Shown: one piece after another, positions 37,823-46,103 of the stretch
Layout of the letters: every line of letters begins with the position of its first letter
How positions within the stretch are numbered: the stretch's first letter is position 1
Source of the DNA: Gemmatimonas groenlandica
GTDB taxonomy: Bacteria > Gemmatimonadota > Gemmatimonadetes > Gemmatimonadales > Gemmatimonadaceae
Reading direction: 5' to 3'
NCBI RefSeq assembly: GCF_013004105.1
Contig: NZ_CP053085.1
Coordinates: forward strand, 1,860,001-1,924,000
DNA length: 64,000 nt
The notes under the pieces: generated by a model
Database searches by the model: none
What the model was told of the DNA's origin: nothing
What the model saw: only the letters and a program-made list of their open reading frames with translations
Translations under genes and position numbers: made by a program

Positions 37823-40168
37823 ATGACCGTCGCAGCCACCGCTTCCGCGACTGCCGCTTCCCGGCCAGCCGCCGCCATGAGTGCCGGCGCGGCCGAGCTT
37901 GATTACCGCCCGTCGTACTTGGCCGCCGGAATTGCCGGCCTTGTCGTGTTCCTCCTGTACCTCGTCACGCTGGCCCCGACGACGTCCATGTGGGACACCA
38001 GCGAGTATATCGCGGCCGCGTACGTCCTTGGTATTCCGCACCCGCCGGGCAATCCGTTCTTCGTCCTCATCGGGCGTGTGTTCGCGATCCTGCCGATCGC
38101 GCCCACCGTCGCGATGCGCATCAACGTGCTGGCGGCGCTCTCGAGTGCGGTGTCGGCCGGACTGTGGTTCCTCATTACCGAACGCGTGCTCGTGCAGTGG
38201 ATGCCGCGGCGCTGGCAGCGCATCGCGGGTGGTGCGCTCGCCGCACTCATCGGCGCCACCGCGTTCACGGTGTGGAATCAGTCGGTCGTCAACGAAAAGG
38301 TGTATACCGTCTCGCTGGTGGGCCTGGCGATCATCTGCTGGCTGACCGTGCGCTGGTGTGATGATCCGGAAGGCCCCGTGGCCGACCGTCTCCTGGTGCT
38401 CGTCGCCTACCTGCTCGGACTCGGCTACGCCAACCACATGGCAGGCATGCTGGCCGCGCCTGCCGTCGGACTCGCCGTCCTGATCCGTCGGCCGTCGTCG
38501 ATTCTGCGCTGGAAGTTGCTGGTGGCCTGCGGCGCCGCGCTGGTGTTCGGCATGACACCGTTCGCTACGCAGCCGATTCGCGCCGCGCACTTTCCCGCGA
38601 TCAACGAAGGCGAACCGACGGGCTGCGTGACTGAGCTCAAGATGGATTGTACCTTCTCGGCGCTCACGTACGATCGCTTCATGTACAACTTCAATCGTGG
38701 TCAGTACGGCAAGCCGGAGCTCGGTGAGCGCCAGGCGCCGTTGACCGCGCAGATTGGCATGTACTGGCTGTACTTCAAGTGGCAGTGGTTGCGCGACGCC
38801 TATCAGGAGAACCCGGGGCTGCAGAATGGCCTTGCGGTGTTCTATTTCATTTTGTGTATCCTCGGTGGCTGGATGCACTTCAAGAAGGATCGACGCAGCT
38901 TCTGGTTCTTCGGTCCACTCATCGGCACGATGACGTTCGGACTGATCTTCTACCTGAATTTCAAGTACGGCCACAGTCAGGCACTGGAGCTCGGCGAATC
39001 CGTGCCACGTGAGGTACGCGATCGAGACTACTTCTACCTGTGGAGTTTCTCGGCGCTCAGCGTGTGGGCCGCGCTGGGACTCATCTACCTGTGGGAAACG
39101 GTCGCGAGCCTCTTTGGCGCCGATGAAGTGAAGCTCGGTCGCGAGACGGTCGTGGAGCCGCGCACCCGCAGCTTCCTGCTGGCGTCACCGTTGCTGGCCG
39201 TCGCGTTCATCCCGCTGGTCGGTAACTGGCAGCAGGCGTCGCGGAACAACCAGACCGATACCACTGATTTCGCGCGCGACTTGCTCAACTCGGTCGAGCC
39301 GTACGGCATCCTGATCACCGTCGGCGACAACGACACCTTCCCGCTGTGGTACGCGCAGGAAGTCGAAGGCATCCGCAAGGATGTCATCGTGGCCAATACG
39401 TCGCTGCTCAACACCGACTGGTATACGCGTCAGCTGATCCGTCGCCCGGTGTACGAGTACGACGCCGCCAAGGGTCCCGAGATCTACCGCAGCCAGCAGT
39501 GGAAGAAGCCGGTTGGTCCGCCGGTGAAGATGACGTTCGACGAAGCCGACGCCTTGCCGCTCGCCATTCAAACGCCGCCGAACGCCGCGTTCCAGAAGGG
39601 CGACATCATTGCCGCGCCGCGCTCGCCGCAGCTCATGCGCGCGGATCAGCTGGTGTATTTCATGATCCGCGACACGTATCCCGACCGGCCGATCTACTTC
39701 AGCCGCACCGCCGGCGGATACCCGTACGAACTGGGCCTCGAGCGCTACGTGCTCACGCAGGGCATGGCCAAGAAGCTCGTGAGCCAGCAGATCATTCCGG
39801 GGCGCGACACCGTGCTCATTCAGGGTGAAGGCATGGTCGACGTGAAGCGCTCGTACGACCTGTGGACGAAAGTGTTCACGGCCACGAAGTCGCTGGCCGC
39901 CCGCAAGGGCTGGGTAGACGATGCGTCGGTCGGCATTCCGGATCTGTACGTGATCAGCGGCGTCACGCTGGCCGAAGCGCTGGCGCAGACCGGTCAGGTG
40001 GCCCGCTCCGACTCGGTGTATCAGCAGTCGAAGGGCATCGCGACGGCCATGCGCCGCGCGCAGGTGTTCGGCTTCGATCGTCAGCCGGCGTTGCCGGTGA
40101 TGCCGGGCGCCGACGTGGGTCCGCAGCAGCAGTTGCTGGTGCCGCAGACCAAGCCCGACTCCAAGTAA
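37823..40168 (+). CDS. DUF2723 family membrane glycosyltransferase-like protein
   Basis: This 781-residue polytopic membrane protein is related to the TMEM260/DUF2723 family, predicted O-mannosyltransferases of the GT-C fold. About eleven hydrophobic segments fill the first 480 residues. The first periplasmic loop holds the family motif MWDTSEYIAAAYVLGIPHPPG (about 57-77), with the acidic DTSE expected to bind the lipid-linked sugar. A soluble C-terminal domain of about 280 residues follows (VGDNDTFPLWYAQEVEGIRKD and DTYPDRPIYFSRTAGG). ATG 37823 was chosen, with upstream codons to 37733 unlikely. A terminator hairpin follows. Sugar donor and target proteins are unknown. Confidence 0.88.
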   Translation: MTVAATASATAASRPAAAMSAGAAELDYRPSYLAAGIAGLVVFLLYLVTLAPTTSMWDTSEYIAAAYVLGIPHPPGNPFFVLIGRVFAILPIAPTVAMRINVLAALSSAVSAGLWFLITERVLVQWMPRRWQRIAGGALAALIGATAFTVWNQSVVNEKVYTVSLVGLAIICWLTVRWCDDPEGPVADRLLVLVAYLLGLGYANHMAGMLAAPAVGLAVLIRRPSSILRWKLLVACGAALVFGMTPFATQPIRAAHFPAINEGEPTGCVTELKMDCTFSALTYDRFMYNFNRGQYGKPELGERQAPLTAQIGMYWLYFKWQWLRDAYQENPGLQNGLAVFYFILCILGGWMHFKKDRRSFWFFGPLIGTMTFGLIFYLNFKYGHSQALELGESVPREVRDRDYFYLWSFSALSVWAALGLIYLWETVASLFGADEVKLGRETVVEPRTRSFLLASPLLAVAFIPLVGNWQQASRNNQTDTTDFARDLLNSVEPYGILITVGDNDTFPLWYAQEVEGIRKDVIVANTSLLNTDWYTRQLIRRPVYEYDAAKGPEIYRSQQWKKPVGPPVKMTFDEADALPLAIQTPPNAAFQKGDIIAAPRSPQLMRADQLVYFMIRDTYPDRPIYFSRTAGGYPYELGLERYVLTQGMAKKLVSQQIIPGRDTVLIQGEGMVDVKRSYDLWTKVFTATKSLAARKGWVDDASVGIPDLYVISGVTLAEALAQTGQVARSDSVYQQSKGIATAMRRAQVFGFDRQPALPVMPGADVGPQQQLLVPQTKPDSK

Positions 40169-40190
40169 GCCACATTGCTCTGTCGAAGGC

Positions 40191-40217
40191 CGGGGATCAA
40201 CGACATGTTGATCCCCG
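40191..40217 (+). terminator. hairpin after the DUF2723 gene
   Basis: An 11-bp perfect stem (40191-40201 with 40207-40217) and a 5-base loop lie 22 bases after the stop codon, followed by TCTCGTTT. It is probably an intrinsic terminator, with the next gene only 29 bases further on. Confidence 0.65.
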
Positions 40218-40245
40218 TCTCGTTTCCCACCTCAGGAGTCTGCCC

Positions 40246-41511
40246 GTGCGTCGCTCCCGTTTTGTGTCTGGCTTGTCCGTGGGCCTCTCGATGGCAGCGG
40301 CCGCTGCGTTGTCCGCGATGCCCACGTGGGTCGCCGCGCAGCAGCCGCCGGCCACGCAGCCGCCGCGTCCGCCCGCCGGCTTTCGCGGCGGCACGCAGAT
40401 CAAGCCCGGCGAAGACTGCCCCGCCGGCATGACGGAAATCCGTCCGAACAACTGCCTCGCGCCGGCGTCACCGCCGCCGACCATTGTGGACTATCGCCCC
40501 AAGTCCACGTTGATCGTGCCGGCGGCCGGCATGAAGTGGAAGGCCAAGTATCCGGTCGTCGATTTCCATGGCCATCCGTCGGGACTGCTCGGCAACGCCG
40601 ACGGCATCGCACGTCTCGGGGCCTCCATGGACTCGGTGAACGTGCGGCTCATGATCGCCGCCGACAACGTGAGCGGTGACCGGCTCACGCGCACGATGGA
40701 GCTGGTGAACGGGTCGCCGACCATGAAGGACCGCGTGCGGTTGCTGACCGGCGTCAACCTGAACGGCGTCGGCCCGGGCTGGGCGGCCAAGGCCGTGGCG
40801 CAGCTCGAAGCCGACGTGAAAGGCGGCGCAGTCGGTATCGGCGAAATCGGCAAGGGCTTCGGCTTGAGCACGAAGAAGGCCGACGGCACGCGCTTGCGGC
40901 TCAACGACCCCGATCTCGATCCGATCTGGGAAGCGGCCGCGCGTCTCAAGTTGCCGGTGTTCATTCACACCGCCGACCCACAGGAGTTCTTCCGCGAGGT
41001 CGACAACACCAACGAACGGTGGCTCGAGCTCACGCTCTTCCCGGAGCGGCTGTATCCGCAGGACAAGTATCCGAGCTTCAACCAGCTCATGGCCGAGCGC
41101 GACAGTCTGTTCCTGCGCCACCCGAAGACGACGTTCGTGGCCGCGCACCTGGGCTGGCACGCCAACGATCTCGGTCGATTGGGACGCATGTTCGACAAGA
41201 TGCCGAACGTGCTCGCCGAAGTGGGCGCGGTGTTGTACGACATCGGCCGTCAGCCGCGTAGCGCGCATGACTTCTTCATCAAGTATCAGGACCGCCTGCT
41301 CTTCGGCAAAGACTCGTTTCAGCCCGAAGAGTATCCGTACTACTGGCGCGTGTTCGAAACGCGTGACGACTACTTCGACTACTACCGCGACTATCACGCC
41401 TTCTGGAAGCTGTACGGCATCGACTTGCCGGACGTCGTACTGAAGAAGGTGTACTACCAGAACGCCCTGCGCATTATGCCGGCCATTCAGATTCCGGGCT
41501 GGCCGAAGTAA
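40246..41511 (+). CDS. exported amidohydrolase (amidohydrolase_2 family)
   Basis: This 421-residue protein starts at GTG 40246, with AGGAG seven bases upstream. A signal peptide ends near TWVAAQ (about residue 30). The metal-dependent TIM barrel has DFHGHPSG (about 105, the HxH-type site), GVGEIGKGFGLS, FIHTADPQEFF (about 245), FVAAHLGWHANDLGR (about 297) and LLFGKDSF. These are hallmarks of the amidohydrolase_2/TIM-barrel family. A proline-rich segment (QQPPATQPPRPP) follows the signal. It is exported, so the substrate is likely extracellular or periplasmic; the reaction is unknown. Start and family are well supported. Confidence 0.85.
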   Translation: MRRSRFVSGLSVGLSMAAAAALSAMPTWVAAQQPPATQPPRPPAGFRGGTQIKPGEDCPAGMTEIRPNNCLAPASPPPTIVDYRPKSTLIVPAAGMKWKAKYPVVDFHGHPSGLLGNADGIARLGASMDSVNVRLMIAADNVSGDRLTRTMELVNGSPTMKDRVRLLTGVNLNGVGPGWAAKAVAQLEADVKGGAVGIGEIGKGFGLSTKKADGTRLRLNDPDLDPIWEAAARLKLPVFIHTADPQEFFREVDNTNERWLELTLFPERLYPQDKYPSFNQLMAERDSLFLRHPKTTFVAAHLGWHANDLGRLGRMFDKMPNVLAEVGAVLYDIGRQPRSAHDFFIKYQDRLLFGKDSFQPEEYPYYWRVFETRDDYFDYYRDYHAFWKLYGIDLPDVVLKKVYYQNALRIMPAIQIPGWPK

Positions 41512-41545
41512 GAGGTGTGTTTCGGCCTAGTTCCGGAAAAAGATC

Positions 41546-41625
41546 ACGCAGAGTCGCAGAGAGCGCAGAGGCGCAGAGAACAAAATTGTCTTCTCTGCGC
41601 CTCTGCGCTCTCTGCGACTCTGCGT
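41546..41625. terminator. perfect 35-bp inverted repeat at a convergent junction
   Basis: The arms 41546-41580 and 41591-41625 are perfect reverse complements with a 10-base loop. They consist of near-repeats of GCAGAG. A T run follows on the plus strand (GTTTTC), and the same symmetry serves the minus strand, so it probably terminates both convergent genes. Such CGCAGAG-type elements also occur as dispersed intergenic repeats in other genomes, so it may be a mobile or structural repeat. Confidence 0.75.
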
Positions 41626-41632
41626 TTTCGGT

Positions 41633-42646
41633 TCAATGACCCTGCCCCAACACCGACGCCGCGATCGCATCGAGTCCGCCGCGCATCGGATCGCACACCG
41701 GTACGCCTAACTCCGTCGAGACACACTCGGCGTACGTACGCCACTCCTCATCAGACAGCGTCGAGGAATTTATGCTCACCCCCGCCAGTCGCACGTTGCG
41801 GTTGGTGACACGAGCGGCGGTGAGATACTGCGCCACTGCGTCGGCCAGCGGCGGGATGGGATGATTTGGGCGGTACTCGATGGTGAGCCGCGAGGGGTCG
41901 TGGCAGAGTACGATGCAGTCGGGCTGCGAACCGTGCAGCAGCCCCAGCGTAACGCCCGCGTATGCCGGATGAAACAACGAACCCTGCCCTTCGATCACAT
42001 CCCAGTGATCGGGCGCGTTGTCGGGCGACAACAGCTCGGCCGCGCCGGCAATGAAGTCGGCCACCACCGCGTCGATCGCGATGCCTTGTCCGGCGATCAT
42101 GATGCCCGTTTGTCCGGTGGCGCGGAACGTGGCCTTGGCCCCGCGTGCGCGCAGCGCGTTGGTGAGCGACAGCGCCGTGTACTTCTTGCCCAGCGCGCAG
42201 TCGGTGCCCACGGTGGCCACGCGCATACCCGTGCGCTTGTTCCCCGTGCCGGCGGGAAAGGTGGCATCGCTATGGCGCACATCCATGAGGCGCACGCCGT
42301 GCCGCTGTGCGGCGGCAAGGAGACTCGGAAACGACGTCAGTCGCGTGTGCATCCCGCTCACGATGTCGAGGCCGCTGGCGATCGCTGCGTCCAAGTCGGG
42401 GAGCCAACTGTCGGGCACGCGTCCGCCCACCGAGGCGATGCCGATCACCAGACTGCCGGCGCCGCGCGCGGCGGCATCGGCGGGCGACAATCTGGGGAGC
42501 CCCACGCTGACCGTCGCCTGCGGCAGGCTCCACTCGCCGATCACGTCATCGGGGCACCAGTCGCGCAGCCCGCAGGCGGTCTTGGCGTCGGTGGGGTGCG
42601 TAGAGTCGCCGAGGTACAGGAGGTACGGTTTGCGGAGTTCGGGCAT
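41633..42646 (-). CDS. DUF1611 family protein, DgcN-like (D-glutamate N-acetyltransferase)
   Basis: The 337-residue protein matches DUF1611, the family of DgcN, an N-acetyltransferase in a D-glutamate breakdown route. A degenerate P-loop appears as VATVGTDCALGKKYTAL (about 143-159), with Lys-Tyr where GK(S/T) is usual. Other conserved blocks are YLGDSTHPTDAKTACGLRDW near the N-terminus, GMHTRL, ATGQTGIMIAG, and EGQGSLFHPAYAGVTLGLLHG. I chose ATG 42646; the 24 upstream codons look non-coding. The usual partner DgcA (dipeptide epimerase) is not in this window. Confidence 0.85.
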   Translation of the reverse strand: MPELRKPYLLYLGDSTHPTDAKTACGLRDWCPDDVIGEWSLPQATVSVGLPRLSPADAAARGAGSLVIGIASVGGRVPDSWLPDLDAAIASGLDIVSGMHTRLTSFPSLLAAAQRHGVRLMDVRHSDATFPAGTGNKRTGMRVATVGTDCALGKKYTALSLTNALRARGAKATFRATGQTGIMIAGQGIAIDAVVADFIAGAAELLSPDNAPDHWDVIEGQGSLFHPAYAGVTLGLLHGSQPDCIVLCHDPSRLTIEYRPNHPIPPLADAVAQYLTAARVTNRNVRLAGVSINSSTLSDEEWRTYAECVSTELGVPVCDPMRGGLDAIAASVLGQGH

Positions 42647-42704
42647 GGCGTGCACTCGCGGGCGGTGGAGTGGAATCGCTAGTCGTGCGTGCGCATGATC
42701 GACG

Positions 42705-43325
42705 CTACGAAGGAACACGCGCGATCAGCACGAAAAGTCCCCAGAAGCGGTCGATCTTTTCGCGCGCGACGTTGATGCGCTCAAAGTTGGCACCAGCCAC
42801 AAGGCGTTGCACAGCGGCCGAAGTGAACGTCTGCGTATGGGCGCGGTCGAAGACGCGCAGGGCGACGTCGAGCGCGCGCATGGTGAGAAAGTCTGCGCAC
42901 CAATCGACGATGACCAGGCGGCCGCCGGGGGCGAGTACGCGATGCATTTCGCGCAGGGCGCGCGGTGCGTCCTCCATGTAGTGCAAGGCGCTGGTGCTCA
43001 CGACCGACTGTACGCTCGCATCGGCCAGCGGCAGCGCTTCGCCCGTGCTCTCAACCAGCAGCACCGCGGGAGCAAGTCGGGCGCGGGCGCGGAGCAGCAT
43101 GCCGACCGTAGCGTCCACCCCGATCAGCCGGGCTGACGGCGCGCGGCGGTGGAGCTGTTCCAGCAGCGCGCCGGTGCCGCAACCCACGTCGAGCAGCCAC
43201 TCGTTCGGCGTGAGTTCGAGCCGGGAAGCCGCCAGCGCCGTGGAGGCGGCCACGTATCCCTTCCACCGCTGGTCGTAGTGCCCTGCCAGCGCGTCATACT
43301 CCCGTTGGACGGCGCGGAGGCTCAT
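42705..43325 (-). CDS. class I SAM-dependent methyltransferase
   Basis: The 206-residue protein has the Methyltransf_11-type core: motif I LLDVGCGTGALLEQL (about 44-58), acidic end of strand 2 in LIGVDATVGML (about 69), and VVSTSALHYMEDAPRALREMHRVLAPGGRLVIVDW (about 110-143). The fold is a Rossmann-type SAM binder; no motif defines the acceptor, which could be a small molecule or lipid. The C-terminal helix region (LVAGANFERINVAREK) resembles quinone or lipid methyltransferases. It lies upstream of the DUF1611 gene on the same strand, with 58 bases between them. Confidence 0.83.
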   Translation of the reverse strand: MSLRAVQREYDALAGHYDQRWKGYVAASTALAASRLELTPNEWLLDVGCGTGALLEQLHRRAPSARLIGVDATVGMLLRARARLAPAVLLVESTGEALPLADASVQSVVSTSALHYMEDAPRALREMHRVLAPGGRLVIVDWCADFLTMRALDVALRVFDRAHTQTFTSAAVQRLVAGANFERINVAREKIDRFWGLFVLIARVPS

Positions 43326-43464
43326 GGGCGGCCTGCGTGGCTCAGCACGGCGCCTAGGGGCAAGCGGCGCGGCGAATACATCGAGGAGCCGTTGGGGGTT
43401 GCCCGCGCGGGGCTCTCGCCATTTTCTTCACTGAGGTCAGCGGCAGAGATGTCGCGCAAGAGAA

Positions 43465-43551
43465 GGCGTGGTGGCCGAGTGGTTTAAGGCAGCGGTCTTG
43501 AAAACCGCCGAACCTGAAAGGGTTCCGTGAGTTCGAATCTCACCTACGCCG
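43465..43551 (+). tRNA. tRNA-Ser (UGA anticodon)
   Basis: The 87-nt type II tRNA has acceptor GGCGTGG/CTACGCC, a long variable arm, anticodon stem GCGGT/ACCGC around CTTGAAA (anticodon TGA), and T arm GTGAG-TTCGAAT-CTCAC. The discriminator base is G, as expected for serine. CCA is not encoded. Confidence 0.95.
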
Positions 43552-43563
43552 TGTGTACAACGA

Positions 43564-43601
43564 AAGACGCCCGCGATCGGCATACCGATCGCGGGCGTCT
43601 T
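43564..43601. terminator. terminator hairpin between tRNA-Ser and the BIG2 gene
   Basis: A perfect 17-bp stem (43564-43580 with 43585-43601) and a 4-base loop are followed by TCTGTTTCG. It lies 13 bases after the tRNA and also faces the convergent BIG2 gene, so it can serve both. Confidence 0.8.
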
Positions 43602-43617
43602 CTGTTTCGAACAACGC

Positions 43618-44799
43618 TTACGGCGTAACGACCGCGCGCAGCGTGACCGCCGAGTACGCGGTGTATCCGACCACACGCACGCGCCACGTACCGGAGACGA
43701 CGTTGGTCGTGATCGTGCACGTCTCATTGGGACCTGCCGTCTCCGCGATGCAAGCGGCCGTCGTGGTACCCGGGCGATACACCTCGACATCCGGGTCCTG
43801 GCTGCCGGCACCAGTCGTCGTGACCGTGATGCCCGTCGCACCCGCCGGAACGTCGATGAGGAACACGTAGGCCGAGTTGAGCGGGCCGGCGATGACTTGC
43901 GCGACGTTGTTGAGCAGAGGGTTGAACGTCAAGCTTCCCGTCTTTCCTTCGCTTGTTGCACTCACGGTGAACGTACCGGGCGTCAGCGCGGTCACGAGAC
44001 CGGTCGCGGACACGGATCCGGTTGCGGCCGCGGTCGAGGCCCAAACGATCGGACGATTCGACAATACGTTGTTGTTCGCATCGCGTAGTGTTGCCGTCAG
44101 CTGCTGCGTTCCGCCGGTCGCGAGTACCTGTGTCGTCGGAGACAGCGTGACCGTGTTCACGGGAGCCAGCGCTTCAACGGTCACGTTCACGGTGGCAGTC
44201 CGTCCTTCGCTGGTCGCGGTGATCACCGTGGTACCCGGTGCCACACCCGCAACCACACCATCGGCGTTGACGGTCGCGACCGTAGCCGCCGACGAAGACC
44301 ACGTCACCGAGCGCGCAACCAAGACATTGCCCGATCCATCGAGCGTCCGGAACGACAGCGAAAACTGCTCGCCGACAGCAACCGGCCGAGTGAGGCTCAC
44401 GATGGAAACCGTGGCGACCGCGGGCACCCCCTGCAGCGACGCAATGCCCGTCACGCCATTGATAGTGGCCTGAATGGCCGTGCTGCCCGCCGTGAGCATG
44501 GTCACGAGGCCGGTCGATGACACGGTGGCGATCGTCGGCTCGACCGACGTCCAGGTGACCGCACCCGCCGAGACCGTAGCACCCGTCTTGTCGAGCAAAG
44601 TGGCCGCAAGCTGCTGCGTCTGGCCGACGCGAAGACTCGAGACGCGCGGCGTGACCGAGACCGTGTTGGTGTTGATGACCGGCGCGGTGACGGCATCGTC
44701 ATCGTCGTTACACGCGGTCATGCCGCCCACGAGGAGCGTGGCACCGAGAAGCAGGCGGGTCGCGACAATCCCGCGACGAAGGGAGCGAAGCTGAAGCAT
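43618..44799 (-). CDS. lipoprotein with three BIG2 Ig-like domains
   Basis: The 393-residue lipoprotein has a signal ending MTAC (lipobox). Acidic DDDD follows the cysteine, and then three tandem BIG2 repeats (about 45-125, 130-210, 215-295). Each contains a W.S......(V/A)(T/S)V...G.V....G...(I/V).A pattern: AVTWTSVEPTIATVSSTG, SVTWSSSAATVATVNADG and PIVWASTAAATGSVSATG. A C-terminal pre-peptidase-like beta domain (about 305-390) has a Cys pair. BIG2 proteins mediate surface adhesion or scaffolding; function here is unknown. The gene shares a terminator hairpin with the convergent tRNA-Ser. Confidence 0.85.
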   Translation of the reverse strand: MLQLRSLRRGIVATRLLLGATLLVGGMTACNDDDDAVTAPVINTNTVSVTPRVSSLRVGQTQQLAATLLDKTGATVSAGAVTWTSVEPTIATVSSTGLVTMLTAGSTAIQATINGVTGIASLQGVPAVATVSIVSLTRPVAVGEQFSLSFRTLDGSGNVLVARSVTWSSSAATVATVNADGVVAGVAPGTTVITATSEGRTATVNVTVEALAPVNTVTLSPTTQVLATGGTQQLTATLRDANNNVLSNRPIVWASTAAATGSVSATGLVTALTPGTFTVSATSEGKTGSLTFNPLLNNVAQVIAGPLNSAYVFLIDVPAGATGITVTTTGAGSQDPDVEVYRPGTTTAACIAETAGPNETCTITTNVVSGTWRVRVVGYTAYSAVTLRAVVTP

Positions 44800-44933
44800 C
44801 GTCAGAAGGCTGGAGGGGCACGGCGCGGGATCGACACGATCCCGGTGATCTGGAACACCCTAAGAAGAGAATCAGCGATCCCCGAGTTTCGCTAGGGATT
44901 TCGTGTGATGATTGCGAGCATAGCTTCCTTCCT

Positions 44934-46046
44934 ATGGCAAATTCCTCGAGTCGTCCCCGTCGTTCGTCCCGGCCGTACCGCGTCCTGATGGGTTCGCTAG
45001 TCTGTCTCACTGGCACCGTGGCGCTCGCGCGTGGAGCGTGGGCGCAGGCGCTCACGTTGGCCCCTGCCGTGCGGATCACCGAGCAAACCAGCGGCACCGC
45101 GAAGCTGCTGCAAGCGGTGCACGCGGTCTCAGAGCGCGTCGTGTGGGCGTCGGGTCACGGCGGCGTGGTGCTCCGCTCGATCGACGGCGGTGACAGCTGG
45201 GAAGCGCGCCCCACCGCCAGTGGCGACTCGCTCGAGTTTCGCGATGTGCACGCCATCGACGCCGACACGGCCTGGATCATGTCGGCCGGCAGCGGCGCCA
45301 AGTCGCGGATCTACCGCACCACCAACGGCGGCGCCTCGTGGACGCTGCAGTTCATGAATCCCGACACGGCGGCATTCTACGATTGCCTCTCGTTCGGCAG
45401 TGGACGCGGTCGCACCGGCGTCGCCTTCAGCGACGCGTCAGCCGGACGCACCAATATTCTGCACACCGACAACGACGGCGCGTCGTGGAAGCTGCTGGCC
45501 CAGTCCGCCGTGCCAGCCCCATTGCCCGGCGAAGGCGCCTTCGCGGCCAGTGGTTTGTGTGTGGTGCACGGCGACGCGCGCACGGTGTTCATTGCCACCG
45601 GGTCTCCCGGAGCGCGGCTGATGCGCAGTCGTGACGGCGGTAGTACGTGGGACGTGGAGAACACGCCGTTCACGCGCGGCACGGTGGCAGGTCTCACCGG
45701 GATGGCGTTCAAGGACGGGCAGCAGGGCATGGTCGTGGCCGCCGACATCAACCGGCTCCGAACCGACTCATCGACCGCCGTGGTCGGCATCACCACCGAC
45801 GCCGGACGCACCTGGGAGCTGCGCACGCGTCCGCCCCTCCCTGGCGCGCTGGTGGGTGTGGCGTGGGTGCCGGGCGCGGGAAGCGAGACGGCCGTGGTGA
45901 CGAGCTATGGCGGTGCGTTCATCACGAGCGACGGCGCGCGCACGTGGCGCACTCTTACCAATGCGCTCACGACCGGCGTCAGTGCCGTGGGTTCGCGGGC
46001 GTGGGTCGTGGGCGGCGGCGGCAAGATCACGCGACTCGACTGGTAG
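44934..46046 (+). CDS. exported BNR/YCF48-type beta-propeller protein
   Basis: The 370-residue protein has a signal peptide (about 1-40, ending AWAQ) and about six Asp-box blades. Examples are LRSIDGGDSW, RTTNGGASW, HTDNDGASW, RSRDGGSTW, TTDAGRTW and TSDGARTW. This repeat set matches the YCF48/photosystem-II assembly factor (Ycf48) and BNR families. Outside photosynthesis, such exported forms are widespread and of unknown function. It is 57 bases upstream of the M28 peptidase gene, on the same strand, so the two may be cotranscribed. The fold is secure; the role is not. Confidence 0.82.
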   Translation: MANSSSRPRRSSRPYRVLMGSLVCLTGTVALARGAWAQALTLAPAVRITEQTSGTAKLLQAVHAVSERVVWASGHGGVVLRSIDGGDSWEARPTASGDSLEFRDVHAIDADTAWIMSAGSGAKSRIYRTTNGGASWTLQFMNPDTAAFYDCLSFGSGRGRTGVAFSDASAGRTNILHTDNDGASWKLLAQSAVPAPLPGEGAFAASGLCVVHGDARTVFIATGSPGARLMRSRDGGSTWDVENTPFTRGTVAGLTGMAFKDGQQGMVVAADINRLRTDSSTAVVGITTDAGRTWELRTRPPLPGALVGVAWVPGAGSETAVVTSYGGAFITSDGARTWRTLTNALTTGVSAVGSRAWVVGGGGKITRLDW

Positions 46047-46103
46047 CAGGACGCGGCGGGGCGTGTGCTGGACGACGTAATCAGCGCACGCCATGATTGA
46101 GGG

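Noticed and set aside
36246-37826. Plus-strand open frame of 526 codons
   Set aside because: Antisense to the aminotransferase, with no motif.
39862-40245. Extension of the amidohydrolase upstream of GTG 40246
   Set aside because: It overlaps the DUF2723 coding region in another frame; AGGAG marks GTG 40246.
41546-41625. CRISPR-like repeat
   Set aside because: The GCAGAG units have no spacers and form one perfect hairpin, so it is not an array.
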